Source: Elioraea sp051860475
GTDB lineage: Bacteria > Pseudomonadota > Alphaproteobacteria > Acetobacterales > Acetobacteraceae
Assembly (NCBI RefSeq): GCF_051860475.1
Contig: NZ_JBHYDW010000032.1
Span: 1 to 34,836 of the forward strand
Reading direction: 5' to 3'
DNA: 34,836 nucleotides
A model generated the notes under the pieces. That model was not told where the DNA came from and did no database searches. It saw only the letters and a program-made list of their open reading frames with translations. The translations under genes were made by a program, and so were the position numbers. Numbering within the stretch: the first letter of the stretch is position 1; every line of letters starts with the position of its first letter. Of the stretch, positions 7,586 through 17,370 are shown piece after piece.

Positions 7586-8485
7586 ATGTCCAGATTGATG
7601 CCTGTGGTTTCTGTACCTCCGCCCGACGCCCCGCCCTACCGGCCGGACCCGTCCAGTCGGTTCCGCGTGAAGTTCGACGCCCGCGTCGACTTCGCCAATG
7701 GCGGCCATATCGAGGCGCAGGACTTCCTGCTCGACATCCCCGGCGAGAGCGTCACGCCCGAGCGGCTCGCCGAGATGATCGTCTCGGCGATGAACCTGCT
7801 GCGCGCCGGGCCGGTGACGATCACCCGCATGCAGGTCGTCCCGCGCGGCGCCCATGACGACGCGGCCCCCCCGGCCGTGGCGCCCGCCACGCCGGCGGCG
7901 TTGCGCGCGCACTCCGGCGAGGTGCGCGCGCTCGCCGCCGCCAAGACGATCACTCGGCTCGACACCTGGGCGCGGCGCTTCATCGCGCTGAGTCCGTTCT
8001 GCGTGGTCGCGTCCGCCGACGCGCGCGGCTGGTGCGATGCGACCCCGCGCGGCGATGCGCCCGGCTTCGTGCGCGTGCTGGACGACGCCACGCTGGCGCT
8101 GCCGGACCGGCGCGGCAACAACCGCGTGGATACGCTGCTGAACGTCGCCTCGAACCCCCGCCTGGGCCTTCTCTTCATGATCCCCGGCGTGCACGAGACG
8201 CTGCGGGTGAACGGACGCGCGCGGATCAGCACCGAGGCCGATCTGCTCGCCGAGATGCCGGCGCAGGGCAGGCTCCCGTCCTCGGCGCTCGTGGTCTCGG
8301 TCGAGGAGGTGTTCTTCCACTGCGGCAAGGCCCTGATCCGCAGCGAGATCTGGAACCCCGAACGACATGTCCCGCCCGGCACGATCCCGCCGATCGGGCG
8401 CATGATCGCCGAGCAGCTCGGCGGGATGGACCCCGACGCCGCCGAGGCCGACACGCTGGTCGGCTACCGCGACCGGCTCTACTGA
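7586..8485 (+). CDS. Two-domain PPOX-type flavoprotein
   Basis: The C-terminal part (about 106-299) looks like a pyridoxamine 5'-phosphate oxidase-like FMN protein of the MSMEG_1061/DR2398 type: SPFCVVASADARGWCDATPR, GFVRVLDDATLALPDRRGNN, LLFMIPGVHETLRVNGRARI, VEEVFFHCGKALIRSEIW. Substrate unknown; related proteins bind FMN or F420. In front of it is a separate small domain (about 23-88: RFRVKFDARVDFANGGHIEA, DFLLDIPGESVTPERLAEMI), joined by an Ala/Pro linker. I have the impression that similar short sequences occur next to cyclase/formamidase-like genes, but I am not sure. The ATG at 7586 is preceded by GAGGGAAGG and does not overlap the PIN gene; GTG 7532 or ATG 7538 would extend it into that gene. 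Its first 30-40 bases are still AT-rich, so the true native start could have been altered by the island. Confidence 0.8.
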   Translation: MSRLMPVVSVPPPDAPPYRPDPSSRFRVKFDARVDFANGGHIEAQDFLLDIPGESVTPERLAEMIVSAMNLLRAGPVTITRMQVVPRGAHDDAAPPAVAPATPAALRAHSGEVRALAAAKTITRLDTWARRFIALSPFCVVASADARGWCDATPRGDAPGFVRVLDDATLALPDRRGNNRVDTLLNVASNPRLGLLFMIPGVHETLRVNGRARISTEADLLAEMPAQGRLPSSALVVSVEEVFFHCGKALIRSEIWNPERHVPPGTIPPIGRMIAEQLGGMDPDAAEADTLVGYRDRLY

Positions 8486-8518
8486 CGGCGCGCGCTGCTG
8501 ACATCCGTGTGACCGAAA

Positions 8519-8536
8519 CCCCGGCGCGCACCGGGG
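8519..8536 (+). terminator. Hairpin between flavoprotein and fasciclin genes
   Basis: Perfect 6-bp stem CCCCGG / CCGGGG with a 6-base loop, 33 bases after the flavoprotein stop. No U-run follows. It may end or pause transcription ahead of the fasciclin gene, whose own AAGGAG lies at 8578-8582. Confidence 0.3.
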
Positions 8537-8590
8537 CGAAGCCTCGCTGCGGGCGGAAATCACTCCGCTTGCAACGAAGGAGTGGACCAC

Positions 8591-9121
8591 ATGGTGACTC
8601 GACGGACCATCGGTCTGGCGGCATCTGCGGTCGCGCTGGCAGCCGGGGGAGCGACTCTGTTGCGTCCCACGGCGGCCGCGGCGCGGACGATGACGCTGCT
8701 GGATGTGCTGAACGTCTCGCGCGACCTCTCCCGGTTCGCGGGGCTGGTGAAGGCGGCGGGCCTTGAGGGTGAGCTGTCCAAGCCCGGTCAGTTCGGCCTG
8801 TTCGCGCCGCACAACCCGTACTTCGAGAGCTTCCATGCGCCGACCATGGAGACGCTGGTGGGTGACCTGGGCCGGCTGCGGCGGGTACTGCTGCGGCACA
8901 TCACCACCAAGCCGGTGATGGTCTATCCGGGCGGGCTCGGCAGCGAGCGTGGCGGTGATCTCGAGCTGCTGCGCACGGTGGGTGGCGATTCGGTCGCGGT
9001 CTGGAATGGCGGCGGCGGTCAGCCGCGCATCGAGGGCCGCGTGATCTGGGTCGCGAATGTCGCTGCCAGCAATGGCATCGCGCACTGCATCGACGGCCTC
9101 ATCGGAGGCTGGACCGCCTGA
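8591..9121 (+). CDS. Exported fasciclin (FAS1) domain protein
   Basis: A 176-residue protein with an N-terminal export signal: MVTRRTIGLAASAVALAAGG, followed by a likely cleavage region around TAAAA-R. The TRR-x-IGL pattern could be a Tat signal. The rest is a single FAS1 domain: TLLDVLNVSRDLSRFAGLVK, GQFGLFAPHNPYFESF (the usual TVFAPTNxAF motif, here APHNPYF), a LRRVLLRHITTKPVM segment, and a C-terminal VIWVANVAASNGIAHCIDGL that fits the conserved last strand. FAS1 domains act in cell adhesion or surface binding; no ligand can be inferred. The ATG at 8591 follows AAGGAG by 8 bases; GTG 8582 in frame overlaps that site and is less likely. It converges with the transglutaminase-like gene. Confidence 0.82.
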   Translation: MVTRRTIGLAASAVALAAGGATLLRPTAAAARTMTLLDVLNVSRDLSRFAGLVKAAGLEGELSKPGQFGLFAPHNPYFESFHAPTMETLVGDLGRLRRVLLRHITTKPVMVYPGGLGSERGGDLELLRTVGGDSVAVWNGGGGQPRIEGRVIWVANVAASNGIAHCIDGLIGGWTA

Positions 9122-9162
9122 GGGGCGTGAGGGGCGGATCCTGCCCGTCCCGCGCGGCTCTC

Positions 9163-9184
9163 CACCCCGGCTGCAGACGGGGTG
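9163..9184. terminator. Bidirectional hairpin between convergent genes
   Basis: A perfect 7-bp stem (CACCCCG / CGGGGTG, 8-base loop) sits in the 76-base gap between the fasciclin gene (plus) and the transglutaminase-like gene (minus). Position and symmetry suit a shared terminator. There is no U-run on either strand. Confidence 0.45.
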
Positions 9185-9197
9185 ACCTTCCGCGCGT

Positions 9198-10100
9198 TCA
9201 GCCCGCCGGCGCCGTTGCCTCGCCCACCGCCACGTCCACGCTCACCGTCATGCCGAGAAATCCGTTCGTCGGCCCGGTCCAGGACCCGGCGACCGGCACC
9301 GCCTGTTCCGGTGTGCGGGCGACCGCGACACGGATCAGGTTGCGCCCGGCGACCAGCCCGTTGGTCGGATCGAACTCGACCCACCCGGCGCCCGGCACAT
9401 AGACGTCGCACCAGGCATGGGTGGCGCCGCCGCCGACCACCGGGGTTGCGGCATCGACCATCTCGGCATCGTACAGGTAGCCCGAGACGAAACGCGCGGC
9501 GAGCCCCAGGCTGCGGCACGCCTCCATCATCAACAGCGCGAAGTCGCGGCATGCGCCGCAGCCCGTGCGCAGCGTCTCCGGCGCGGACCGGGTGCCCTCC
9601 GCCTCGCGGGCCTCATAGCGGAACTCGGCCTGGATCGCGCGGGTGATGGCGATCAGCAGATCCGCCGTGCGCGTCGGCCCGGCGGCGCTGAGGAACCGCT
9701 TCGCCCACGTATCGACAAGCCGGTCCGGATCGGGGTCGTGGCGGCGCAGCGCCGGGGCGAGATCCTCGGCCTCCTCGGCGGGATAGGCAAAGGGATGAGT
9801 CTCGGCATAGGGCTCGATCAGGGCGGCGACGTCGGGCGGATCGGCAGGGAAATGCCCGAGGGTCATGCGCGAGACGATCTCCAGCGTGTCAGACGGCGCG
9901 GCGAAGCTCGCGATCGCGACCGAGTTGCCGAACACGTCGTGCTTCCAGCGCAGCGACGCCGCCGGCGTGATCGCGAGCGTGGCCTCAATCAGCCGCAGGT
10001 CGTGGCTGTCGCGCGGGCGCGTCATCAGCCGGTGATCGCCGAACGTCACGGCGGCGGCGTAGCGGTAGAGGGCGCTGTGGGTGATCGAGACGGTTGGCAT
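9198..10100 (-). CDS. Transglutaminase-like cysteine protease family protein
   Basis: A 300-residue protein with the bacterial transglutaminase-like N-terminal beta domain (about 1-85: ITHSALYRYAAAVTFGDHRL, LRWKHDVFGNSVAIASF) and a papain-fold transglutaminase core. The catalytic triad is visible: Cys184 in GCGACRDFALLMMEACRSLG, His228 in GGGATHAWCDVYVP, Asp244 in GWVEFDPTNG. Bacterial members usually act as peptidases or amide hydrolases, and the substrate here is unknown. No signal peptide is evident, so it is probably cytoplasmic. The ATG at 10100 gives the standard family start. Only a weak AAGG-like site precedes it. The gene stands alone, convergent with the fasciclin gene. Confidence 0.9.
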   Translation of the reverse strand: MPTVSITHSALYRYAAAVTFGDHRLMTRPRDSHDLRLIEATLAITPAASLRWKHDVFGNSVAIASFAAPSDTLEIVSRMTLGHFPADPPDVAALIEPYAETHPFAYPAEEAEDLAPALRRHDPDPDRLVDTWAKRFLSAAGPTRTADLLIAITRAIQAEFRYEAREAEGTRSAPETLRTGCGACRDFALLMMEACRSLGLAARFVSGYLYDAEMVDAATPVVGGGATHAWCDVYVPGAGWVEFDPTNGLVAGRNLIRVAVARTPEQAVPVAGSWTGPTNGFLGMTVSVDVAVGEATAPAG

Positions 10101-10247
10101 CGCCTTGGCCGCGGCGGGGAAGGGGGAAGTCCCCTACACCGTCCGCGGCGGCCCGGCCACCATGCGGCTGTTCTCCTGTGCGCGATGCCTGGTGTCTGGC
10201 GCATCCGGCCCGCCGCGGCACCGTTGTATCTCAGGGCCGTCCTGCCC

Positions 10248-10276
10248 TTGCCGGGCCCGCCCCGCTGCGCTACACG
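10248..10276 (+). promoter_or_regulatory. Probable tRNA-Leu promoter
   Basis: TTGCCG (10248-10253) and TACACG (10271-10276) are 17 bases apart, ending 28 bases before the tRNA. A CTACAC-type -10 is common for alphaproteobacterial tRNA promoters. The rest of 10101-10304 shows no gene. Confidence 0.45.
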
Positions 10277-10287
10277 CGGCCCCTCTC

Positions 10288-10303
10288 GGGCGGGCGCCCG
10301 CCC
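10288..10303. repeat. Perfect 16-base palindrome before tRNA-Leu
   Basis: GGGCGGGCGCCCGCCC is its own reverse complement. It ends one base before the tRNA 5' end and lies in the presumed leader, so it may be a leader stem or a protein-binding site. In GC-rich DNA it could also be chance. Confidence 0.35.
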
Positions 10304-10304
10304 T

Positions 10305-10389
10305 GCGGGCGTGGCGGAACTGGCAGACGCGCCGGATTTAGGTTCCGGTGACGCAAGTCGTGGGGGTTCAAGTCCCTCCGCCCGCACCA
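10305..10389 (+). tRNA. tRNA-Leu (anticodon UAG)
   Basis: An 85-base class II tRNA with encoded CCA. The acceptor stem GCGGGCG pairs with CGCCCGC. The anticodon stem CCGGA / TCCGG encloses the loop TTTAGGT, giving anticodon TAG (Leu, CUN codons). A variable arm (around GACGCAAGTCG) and a T-loop TTCAAGT follow. It lies 46 bases upstream of tig, a small stem (CCGGT / ACCGG, 10399-10415) between them. Confidence 0.97.
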
Positions 10390-10435
10390 TCGTTGCGGCC
10401 GGTTCGCGGGACCGGAGGATCGGGGTCGGATTGCC

Positions 10436-11767
10436 ATGCAGGTGACGGAAAAGAGCTCGGAGGGTCTGAAGCGCGCCTTCGCGGTCGTGCTGCCCGCCGC
10501 GGACATCGCCGCGCGGCGCGAGGCGAGGCTCGCCGAGATCGGCAAGGACCTGCGCCTGCCCGGCTTCCGTCCCGGCAAGGTGCCGGCGAAGATCGTCGCC
10601 CAGCGCTACGGCCAGGCGGTGATGGGCGAGGTGCTCGAGCGCTCGCTGGACGACGCCGCACGGCGCATCGTGACCGATCGCGGGCTTAAGCCGGCGGTGC
10701 AGCCGAAGGTTGAGATCGTCAACTGGGCGGACGGGGCGGATCTCGAGTTCAACCTCGATGTCGAGCTGCTGCCGGAGATCACCGTACCCGACCTCGCGGC
10801 GATCGAGGTCGAGAAGCTGGCCGCGGCGCCGTCCGATGACGAGGTCGCCCGGCGGCTCGAGGAGATCGCGAAGCGGCACCGCAACAGCGAGGCGATCGAG
10901 GAGACCCGCCCGGCTGTTGCAGGCGAACTCCTGGTGGTGGACTTCACCGGCCGGATCGACGGCCGCGCCTTCAAGGGCGGCACGGCCACCGACATGGAAG
11001 TGGAGGTCGGCGGCGCGGGCTTCGTGCCGGGGTTCACCGAGGGGCTGGTCGGGCTCTCGCCCGGCGAGACGCGCGAGGTCACCGTCACCTTCCCCGAGGC
11101 CTATCCGGCCGAGGACCTCGCCGGCAAGACCGCCGTCTTCAGCGTCACCGCCAAGGCGCTGCGCCGGGCACTGCCGCCCTCGATCGATGATGCGTTGGCG
11201 TCGAAGCACGGCTTTGCCGATCTGAACGCCGTGCGGGAAGCGATCCGCGGCTCGATCCAGCGCGAGTACGACCAGCTCTCGCGACTGAGGCTGAAGCGCG
11301 CGCTGCTCGACAAGCTCGCCGAGCAGGCGGCCTTTCCCGCGCCCGAGGCGATGGTGGAGGCCGAGTTCGGCGCCATCTGGCAGCGGATCGAGCAGGACAT
11401 GAAGGCAGGCCAGCTCGACGAGACCGACAAGGGCAAGGACGAGGCGACCCTGAAGTCGGAGTACCGGGCGATCGCCGAGCGGCGGGTGCGGCTTGGCCTG
11501 CTGCTCTCGGAGATCGGCCGCGCCAACAACCTGACCGTGTCGCAGGACGAGCTCAAGCGCGCGATCATCGCGGAGGCGCAGCGCTACCCGGGCCAGGAGC
11601 GCAAGGTCCTGGAGTACTACCAGCAGAACCCGCAGGCGATCGAACGCTTCCGCGCACCGATCTTCGAGGAGAAGGTGATCGACTACGTGCTGGCGCTCGC
11701 CAAAGTCAGCGAGAAGCCGGTTGACCCCGACGAGCTGATGCGCGACCCGGAGGCCGACGGCGCCTGA
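10436..11767 (+). CDS. tig: Trigger factor
   Basis: Ribosome-bound chaperone that meets nascent chains at the exit tunnel. At 443 residues it has the full three-domain layout: N-terminal ribosome-binding domain with the signature GFRPGKVP (43-50), a central FKBP-type peptidyl-prolyl isomerase domain (about 155-245: VVDFTGRIDGRAFKGGTATD, GFVPGFTEGLVGLSPGETRE), and a long helical C-terminal chaperone region. The N-terminus MQVTEKSSEGLKRAFAVVLP is canonical, fixing the ATG at 10436; GGAGGA lies further upstream than ideal. It heads the conserved tig-clpP-clpX-lon order. The C-terminal tail is Asp/Glu-rich (EKPVDPDELMRDPEADGA), as in many relatives. Confidence 0.97.
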   Translation: MQVTEKSSEGLKRAFAVVLPAADIAARREARLAEIGKDLRLPGFRPGKVPAKIVAQRYGQAVMGEVLERSLDDAARRIVTDRGLKPAVQPKVEIVNWADGADLEFNLDVELLPEITVPDLAAIEVEKLAAAPSDDEVARRLEEIAKRHRNSEAIEETRPAVAGELLVVDFTGRIDGRAFKGGTATDMEVEVGGAGFVPGFTEGLVGLSPGETREVTVTFPEAYPAEDLAGKTAVFSVTAKALRRALPPSIDDALASKHGFADLNAVREAIRGSIQREYDQLSRLRLKRALLDKLAEQAAFPAPEAMVEAEFGAIWQRIEQDMKAGQLDETDKGKDEATLKSEYRAIAERRVRLGLLLSEIGRANNLTVSQDELKRAIIAEAQRYPGQERKVLEYYQQNPQAIERFRAPIFEEKVIDYVLALAKVSEKPVDPDELMRDPEADGA

Positions 11768-11771
11768 CCCG

Positions 11772-11785
11772 CCCCCGGCAGGGGG
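11772..11785 (+). terminator. Hairpin after tig
   Basis: CCCCC-GGCA-GGGGG directly after the tig stop codon; a short, very stable stem without a U-run. It abuts the putative clpP promoter, so it may reduce readthrough into clpP. Confidence 0.35.
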
Positions 11786-11788
11786 TGG

Positions 11789-11817
11789 CTGGCAGGCCGG
11801 CCGAGGCGGCCTATATT
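11789..11817 (+). promoter_or_regulatory. Probable clpP promoter, possibly heat-shock type
   Basis: CTGGCA (11789-11794), 17 bases, TATATT (11812-11817), about 65 bases before the clpP ATG. The extended -10 region CCTATATTCCTG resembles the alphaproteobacterial RpoH -10 pattern (C-Y-TAT-V-T-W-N-N-G), while its -35 lacks a perfect CTTG. Regulation by RpoH is inference from this and from the known heat induction of clpP in related bacteria. Confidence 0.45.
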
Positions 11818-11882
11818 CCTGTGAGACGCCTGGCCGGGACTCGGCCGGTACGCACCCCTGGACACGAGGTTCGACTGCGACG

Positions 11883-12521
11883 ATGCGCGAGCGCGATCCG
11901 CTTGAGGTCTATGGCAACACGCTGGTGCCGATGGTGGTCGAACAGACCGCTCGCGGCGAGCGGGCGTTCGACATCTATTCGCGCCTGTTGAAGGAGCGGA
12001 TCATCTTTCTCACCGGGCCAGTGTTCGACCAGGCGGCGAGCCTGCTCTGTGCGCAGCTCCTGTTCCTGGAGAGCGAGAACCCGAACAAGGACATCGCCTT
12101 CTATATCAACTCCCCGGGCGGGGTGGTGACGGCGGGGCTCGCGATCTACGACACGATGCAGTACATCCGCAGTCCCGTCAGCACCGTCTGCATCGGCCAG
12201 GCGGCCTCGATGGGCTCGCTGCTGCTGGCCTCGGGGGCTGCCGGCAAGCGCTATGCGCTGCCGAACAGCCGGATCATGGTGCATCAGCCCTCGGGCGGGG
12301 CGCAGGGCCAGGCGACGGACATCGAGATCCAGGCGCGCGAGATCCTGGCGGTGCGGGCGCGGCTGAACCAGATCTACGTCAAGCACACCGGCCAGGACCT
12401 CGAAACCGTCGAGCGGACGCTGGAGCGTGACCGCTTCATGTCGGGCGAGGAGGCCAAGGCCTTCGGCATCGTCGACCAGGTGGTGGAGAACCGGCCCGTC
12501 CCCGAGGCCGAGCGGAAGTAG
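11883..12521 (+). CDS. clpP: ATP-dependent Clp protease proteolytic subunit
   Basis: Serine peptidase that forms a double heptameric barrel and degrades substrates fed by ClpX or ClpA. At 212 residues it is standard length, and the catalytic triad is complete: Ser109 in GQAASMGSLLLASG, His134 in MVHQPSGGAQGQATD, Asp183 in ERDRFMSGEEAKAFG. The N-terminus RDPLEVYGNTLVPMVVEQT is typical, with little or no propeptide. The ATG at 11883 has no strong ribosome-binding site (only ACGAGG some distance upstream). It lies between tig and clpX, with its own promoter candidate upstream. Confidence 0.97.
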   Translation: MRERDPLEVYGNTLVPMVVEQTARGERAFDIYSRLLKERIIFLTGPVFDQAASLLCAQLLFLESENPNKDIAFYINSPGGVVTAGLAIYDTMQYIRSPVSTVCIGQAASMGSLLLASGAAGKRYALPNSRIMVHQPSGGAQGQATDIEIQAREILAVRARLNQIYVKHTGQDLETVERTLERDRFMSGEEAKAFGIVDQVVENRPVPEAERK

Positions 12522-12585
12522 CGTCCGCCTCGTCCGGCGGGAGGCAAAGGGGCGGCAGGCGCCGTGGCGCGCCGCTCCCCTCTCC

Positions 12586-12614
12586 TTGTGCCTGCCGGGG
12601 GTGGGGACTAACAT
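12586..12614 (+). promoter_or_regulatory. Possible clpX promoter
   Basis: TTGTGC (12586-12591), 17 bases, TAACAT (12609-12614), ending 37 bases before the clpX ATG. Just upstream, around 12553-12597, the arms GGCAGGC and GCCTGCC could form a stem over the -35 region. Tentative; clpX may also be read from the clpP promoter. Confidence 0.35.
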
Positions 12615-12651
12615 CGCGAGGCGGAGGGACGCCCCAGAGTCGGGAGCGAGC

Positions 12652-13908
12652 ATGAGCAAGTCGGGCGACTCAAAGAATACCTTGTACTGCTCGTTCTGCG
12701 GCAAGTCGCAGCACGAGGTGCGTAAGCTGATTGCCGGTCCGACCGTGTTCATCTGCGATGAATGCGTCGAGCTCTGCATGGACATCATTCGCGAGGAGCA
12801 CAAGACGCACCTCGTCAAGACCCGCGACGGCATCCCGACACCGCGCGAGATCTGCAAGGTTCTCGACGACTACGTCATTGGGCAGGATCACGCCAAGCGT
12901 GTGTTGAGCGTGGCGGTCCACAACCACTACAAGCGGCTCGCCCACGGCCAGAAGAACAATGACGTCGAGATCGCGAAGTCGAACATCCTGCTGGTCGGCC
13001 CCACGGGATCGGGCAAGACCCTTCTGGCGCAGACTCTCGCGCGCATCCTCGATGTCCCTTTCACCATGGCGGACGCGACCACGCTGACCGAGGCCGGCTA
13101 CGTGGGCGAGGATGTCGAGAACATCATCCTCAAGCTGCTCCAGGCGGCCGACTACAATGTCGAGCGGGCGCAGCGCGGCATCGTCTACATCGACGAGGTC
13201 GACAAGATCAGCCGGAAGTCGGACAACCCCTCGATCACGCGTGATGTCTCGGGCGAGGGTGTGCAGCAGGCCCTGCTGAAGATCATGGAGGGCACCATCG
13301 CCTCGGTGCCGCCGCAGGGCGGGCGGAAGCACCCGCAGCAGGAGTTCCTCCAGGTCGACACGGCCAACATCCTGTTCATCTGCGGCGGCGCCTTCTCGGG
13401 GCTCGAGCGGATCATCGCCGCGCGCGGCCGCGGCACGGCGATCGGCTTCGGCGCCGATGTGCGCAGCCCCGAGGACCGCCGCACCGGCGTCATCCTGCGC
13501 GAGGTCGAGCCGGAGGACCTGCTGAAGTTCGGCCTGATCCCCGAGTTCATTGGCCGCCTGCCGGTGGTCGCCACGCTGGAGGACCTCGACGAACAGGCGC
13601 TGGTGGACATCCTGACCAAGCCGAAGAACGCGCTCGTGAAGCAGTACGGCCGGCTGTTCGAGATGGAGGGGGTGAAGCTCACCTTCACCGACGATGCGCT
13701 GCGCGCCGTCGCCACCCGCGCGATTGCGCGGCGGACCGGCGCGCGCGGGCTCCGTTCGATCATGGAGAGCATCCTGCTCGCGACGATGTTCGACCTCCCC
13801 GGGCTCGACGGGGTCGAGGAGACCGTGATCAACCGCGAGGTGGCCGAAGGTCGGGCCAACCCGCTGTTCATCTACGCGGAACGGCGCGGCGAGAGCACGA
13901 CCGCGTGA
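12652..13908 (+). CDS. clpX: ATP-dependent Clp protease ATPase subunit ClpX
   Basis: AAA+ unfoldase that recognises tagged or specific substrates and threads them into ClpP. The 418 residues contain, in order: the zinc-binding domain (Cys13, Cys16, Cys35, Cys38), Walker A GPTGSGKT (116-123), the pore loop GYVGEDVENI, Walker B IVYIDEVDKIS, the RKH loop (GGRKHPQQ), the ClpP-docking loop IGFG (from 264), arginine-finger region PEFIGRLP and sensor 2 TGARGLRSIMES. The presence of the IGF loop shows it can pair with the ClpP upstream. The ATG at 12652 follows GGGAGCGAG and gives the normal N-terminus; the open frame upstream is readthrough over clpP. Confidence 0.97.
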   Translation: MSKSGDSKNTLYCSFCGKSQHEVRKLIAGPTVFICDECVELCMDIIREEHKTHLVKTRDGIPTPREICKVLDDYVIGQDHAKRVLSVAVHNHYKRLAHGQKNNDVEIAKSNILLVGPTGSGKTLLAQTLARILDVPFTMADATTLTEAGYVGEDVENIILKLLQAADYNVERAQRGIVYIDEVDKISRKSDNPSITRDVSGEGVQQALLKIMEGTIASVPPQGGRKHPQQEFLQVDTANILFICGGAFSGLERIIAARGRGTAIGFGADVRSPEDRRTGVILREVEPEDLLKFGLIPEFIGRLPVVATLEDLDEQALVDILTKPKNALVKQYGRLFEMEGVKLTFTDDALRAVATRAIARRTGARGLRSIMESILLATMFDLPGLDGVEETVINREVAEGRANPLFIYAERRGESTTA

Positions 13909-13914
13909 CCTGAC

Positions 13915-13941
13915 CGGCCGCCTGCGCGAACTGCGCGGCCG
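13915..13941 (+). terminator. Hairpin between clpX and lon
   Basis: Perfect 7-bp arms CGGCCGC / GCGGCCG with a 13-base loop, 6 bases after the clpX stop. No U-run follows, so termination would be partial at most. The rest of the 157-base gap before lon is G/C-run rich (around 13953-13990) and shows no convincing promoter. Confidence 0.4.
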
Positions 13942-14065
13942 CCATCCGCGTCAAGGGGGGGTGTTCGGGGCCCCCGCTGACCATATCCCCCCGATCAAGG
14001 CCGGGGCCCGGCCGGCGAGGCAGGATGCGCGCCGGGTGGGCTGCCTGAGGAGAAAGCCGAAGACC

Positions 14066-16492
<2,427 letters not shown>

Positions 16493-16523
16493 CCACGGCC
16501 GAGTCGTCGGACCGTTCCGCGGG

Positions 16524-16541
16524 CGGCGCAGCGATGCGCCG
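16524..16541 (+). terminator. Terminator-like hairpin after lon
   Basis: Perfect 7-bp stem CGGCGCA / TGCGCCG with the tight loop GCGA, extended by GGG / TCC-type pairs and followed by TCCGTTTCG. It lies 32 bases after the lon stop, upstream of the HU promoter. Confidence 0.5.
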
Positions 16542-16659
16542 TCCGTTTCGCGTCTGGGTCCGACCGAGTCGCGGGGCCGATCGCCACGCAAAATCCGGGT
16601 TGCGGCGCGATCATGACCAGAAAACGGCGGATTTCCGGGCTTTTCTGCCGACGGTTGCA

Positions 16660-16689
16660 TTGACGGGCCGGAATTCGGCTGCCTAGAGT
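16660..16689 (+). promoter_or_regulatory. Probable HU gene promoter
   Basis: TTGACG (16660-16665), 18 bases, TAGAGT (16684-16689), about 78 bases before the GTG start. The -35 matches the consensus at five of six positions. It indicates that the HU gene is transcribed separately from lon. Confidence 0.5.
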
Positions 16690-16767
16690 GCGTTACGGTG
16701 CGGGACTCCCACCCGGTTCCTGCACCCGTCCGTTTCCGTCCCCAACACGTGCAAGAGGGCAGCTCCC

Positions 16768-17040
16768 GTGAACAAGAACGATCTCGTGGCGCATGTCGCC
16801 GACAAGACCGACCTCTCCAAGGCCAAGGCCGCCGAGGTGCTCGACACGATCTTCGCCGCCATCGAGGGGGCGCTGAAGAAGAAGCAGGAGGTCCGGCTGG
16901 TCGGTTTCGGCACGTTCTCGACCAGCAAGCGCAAGGCCGGCAAGGGCCGCAACCCGCGCACCGGCGAGGAGATCAAGATCCCGGCCTCGACGAGCGTACG
17001 CTTCAAGGCCGGCAAGGGACTGAAGGACGCGGTCAACTGA
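16768..17040 (+). CDS. hupB: DNA-binding protein HU
   Basis: Small nucleoid protein that bends and compacts DNA as a dimer. Its 90 residues are the normal size. Seen: MNKNDLVAHVADKTDLSKAK, the core strand VRLVGFGTFSTSKRKAGKGR, and the DNA-clasping arm RNPRTGEEIKIPAS, ending VRFKAGKGLKDAVN. It starts with GTG at 16768, with AAGAGGG about 10 bases upstream. The arm and the length favour HU over IHF. A gene for HU directly after lon is a common bacterial arrangement. Confidence 0.95.
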   Translation: MNKNDLVAHVADKTDLSKAKAAEVLDTIFAAIEGALKKKQEVRLVGFGTFSTSKRKAGKGRNPRTGEEIKIPASTSVRFKAGKGLKDAVN

Positions 17041-17044
17041 TCGC

Positions 17045-17099
17045 GGCGGCTCCGCGCCGCCAGTGACGGGGGCCGGCCCGCGGCGATGCGGCCGGCCCC
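17045..17099 (+). terminator. Double hairpin after the HU gene
   Basis: Two stems in a row: GGCGGC / GCCGCC (17045-17061, 5-base loop), 4 bases after the stop codon, and a very strong 10-bp perfect stem GGGGCCGGCC / GGCCGGCCCC (17069-17099, 11-base loop). Neither has a U-run, but the pair is a convincing end to the HU transcript ahead of the tRNAs. Confidence 0.55.
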
Positions 17100-17115
17100 T
17101 CGCATCTCCGGACCC

Positions 17116-17145
17116 TTGCCGGGTGGAAGGCCGGGCCCGTAGAAC
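17116..17145 (+). promoter_or_regulatory. Possible tRNA-Val promoter
   Basis: TTGCCG (17116-17121), 18 bases, TAGAAC (17140-17145). The -10 ends only 7 bases before the tRNA 5' end, so transcription would start at or next to the first tRNA base, leaving almost no leader. Confidence 0.35.
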
Positions 17146-17152
17146 CCGCTAC

Positions 17153-17227
17153 GGGCGGTTAGCTCAGCGGTAGAGCGCCTGCCTTACACGCAGGATGCCG
17201 GCGGTTCGATCCCGTCACCGCCCACCA
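17153..17227 (+). tRNA. tRNA-Val (anticodon UAC)
   Basis: A 75-base tRNA with encoded CCA. The acceptor stem GGGCGGT pairs with ACCGCCC. The anticodon stem CCTGC / GCAGG encloses CTTACAC, giving anticodon TAC. The D-loop TAGCTCAGCGGTAGAGC and T-loop TTCGATC are standard. tRNA-Asp follows 62 bases later, probably in the same transcript. Confidence 0.97.
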
Positions 17228-17289
17228 CGCTTGCGGGCGTTGGCGCGCTTGACTTCGCGCCCTGCCGCTCTTAATCCCGGCCGCGTTGC

Positions 17290-17366
<77 letters not shown>

Positions 17367-17370
17367 CGCC

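Noticed and set aside
9417..10445. A 342-codon plus-strand frame opposite the transglutaminase-like gene and over tRNA-Leu
   Set aside because: It is antisense to a gene with an intact catalytic triad and runs through a tRNA.
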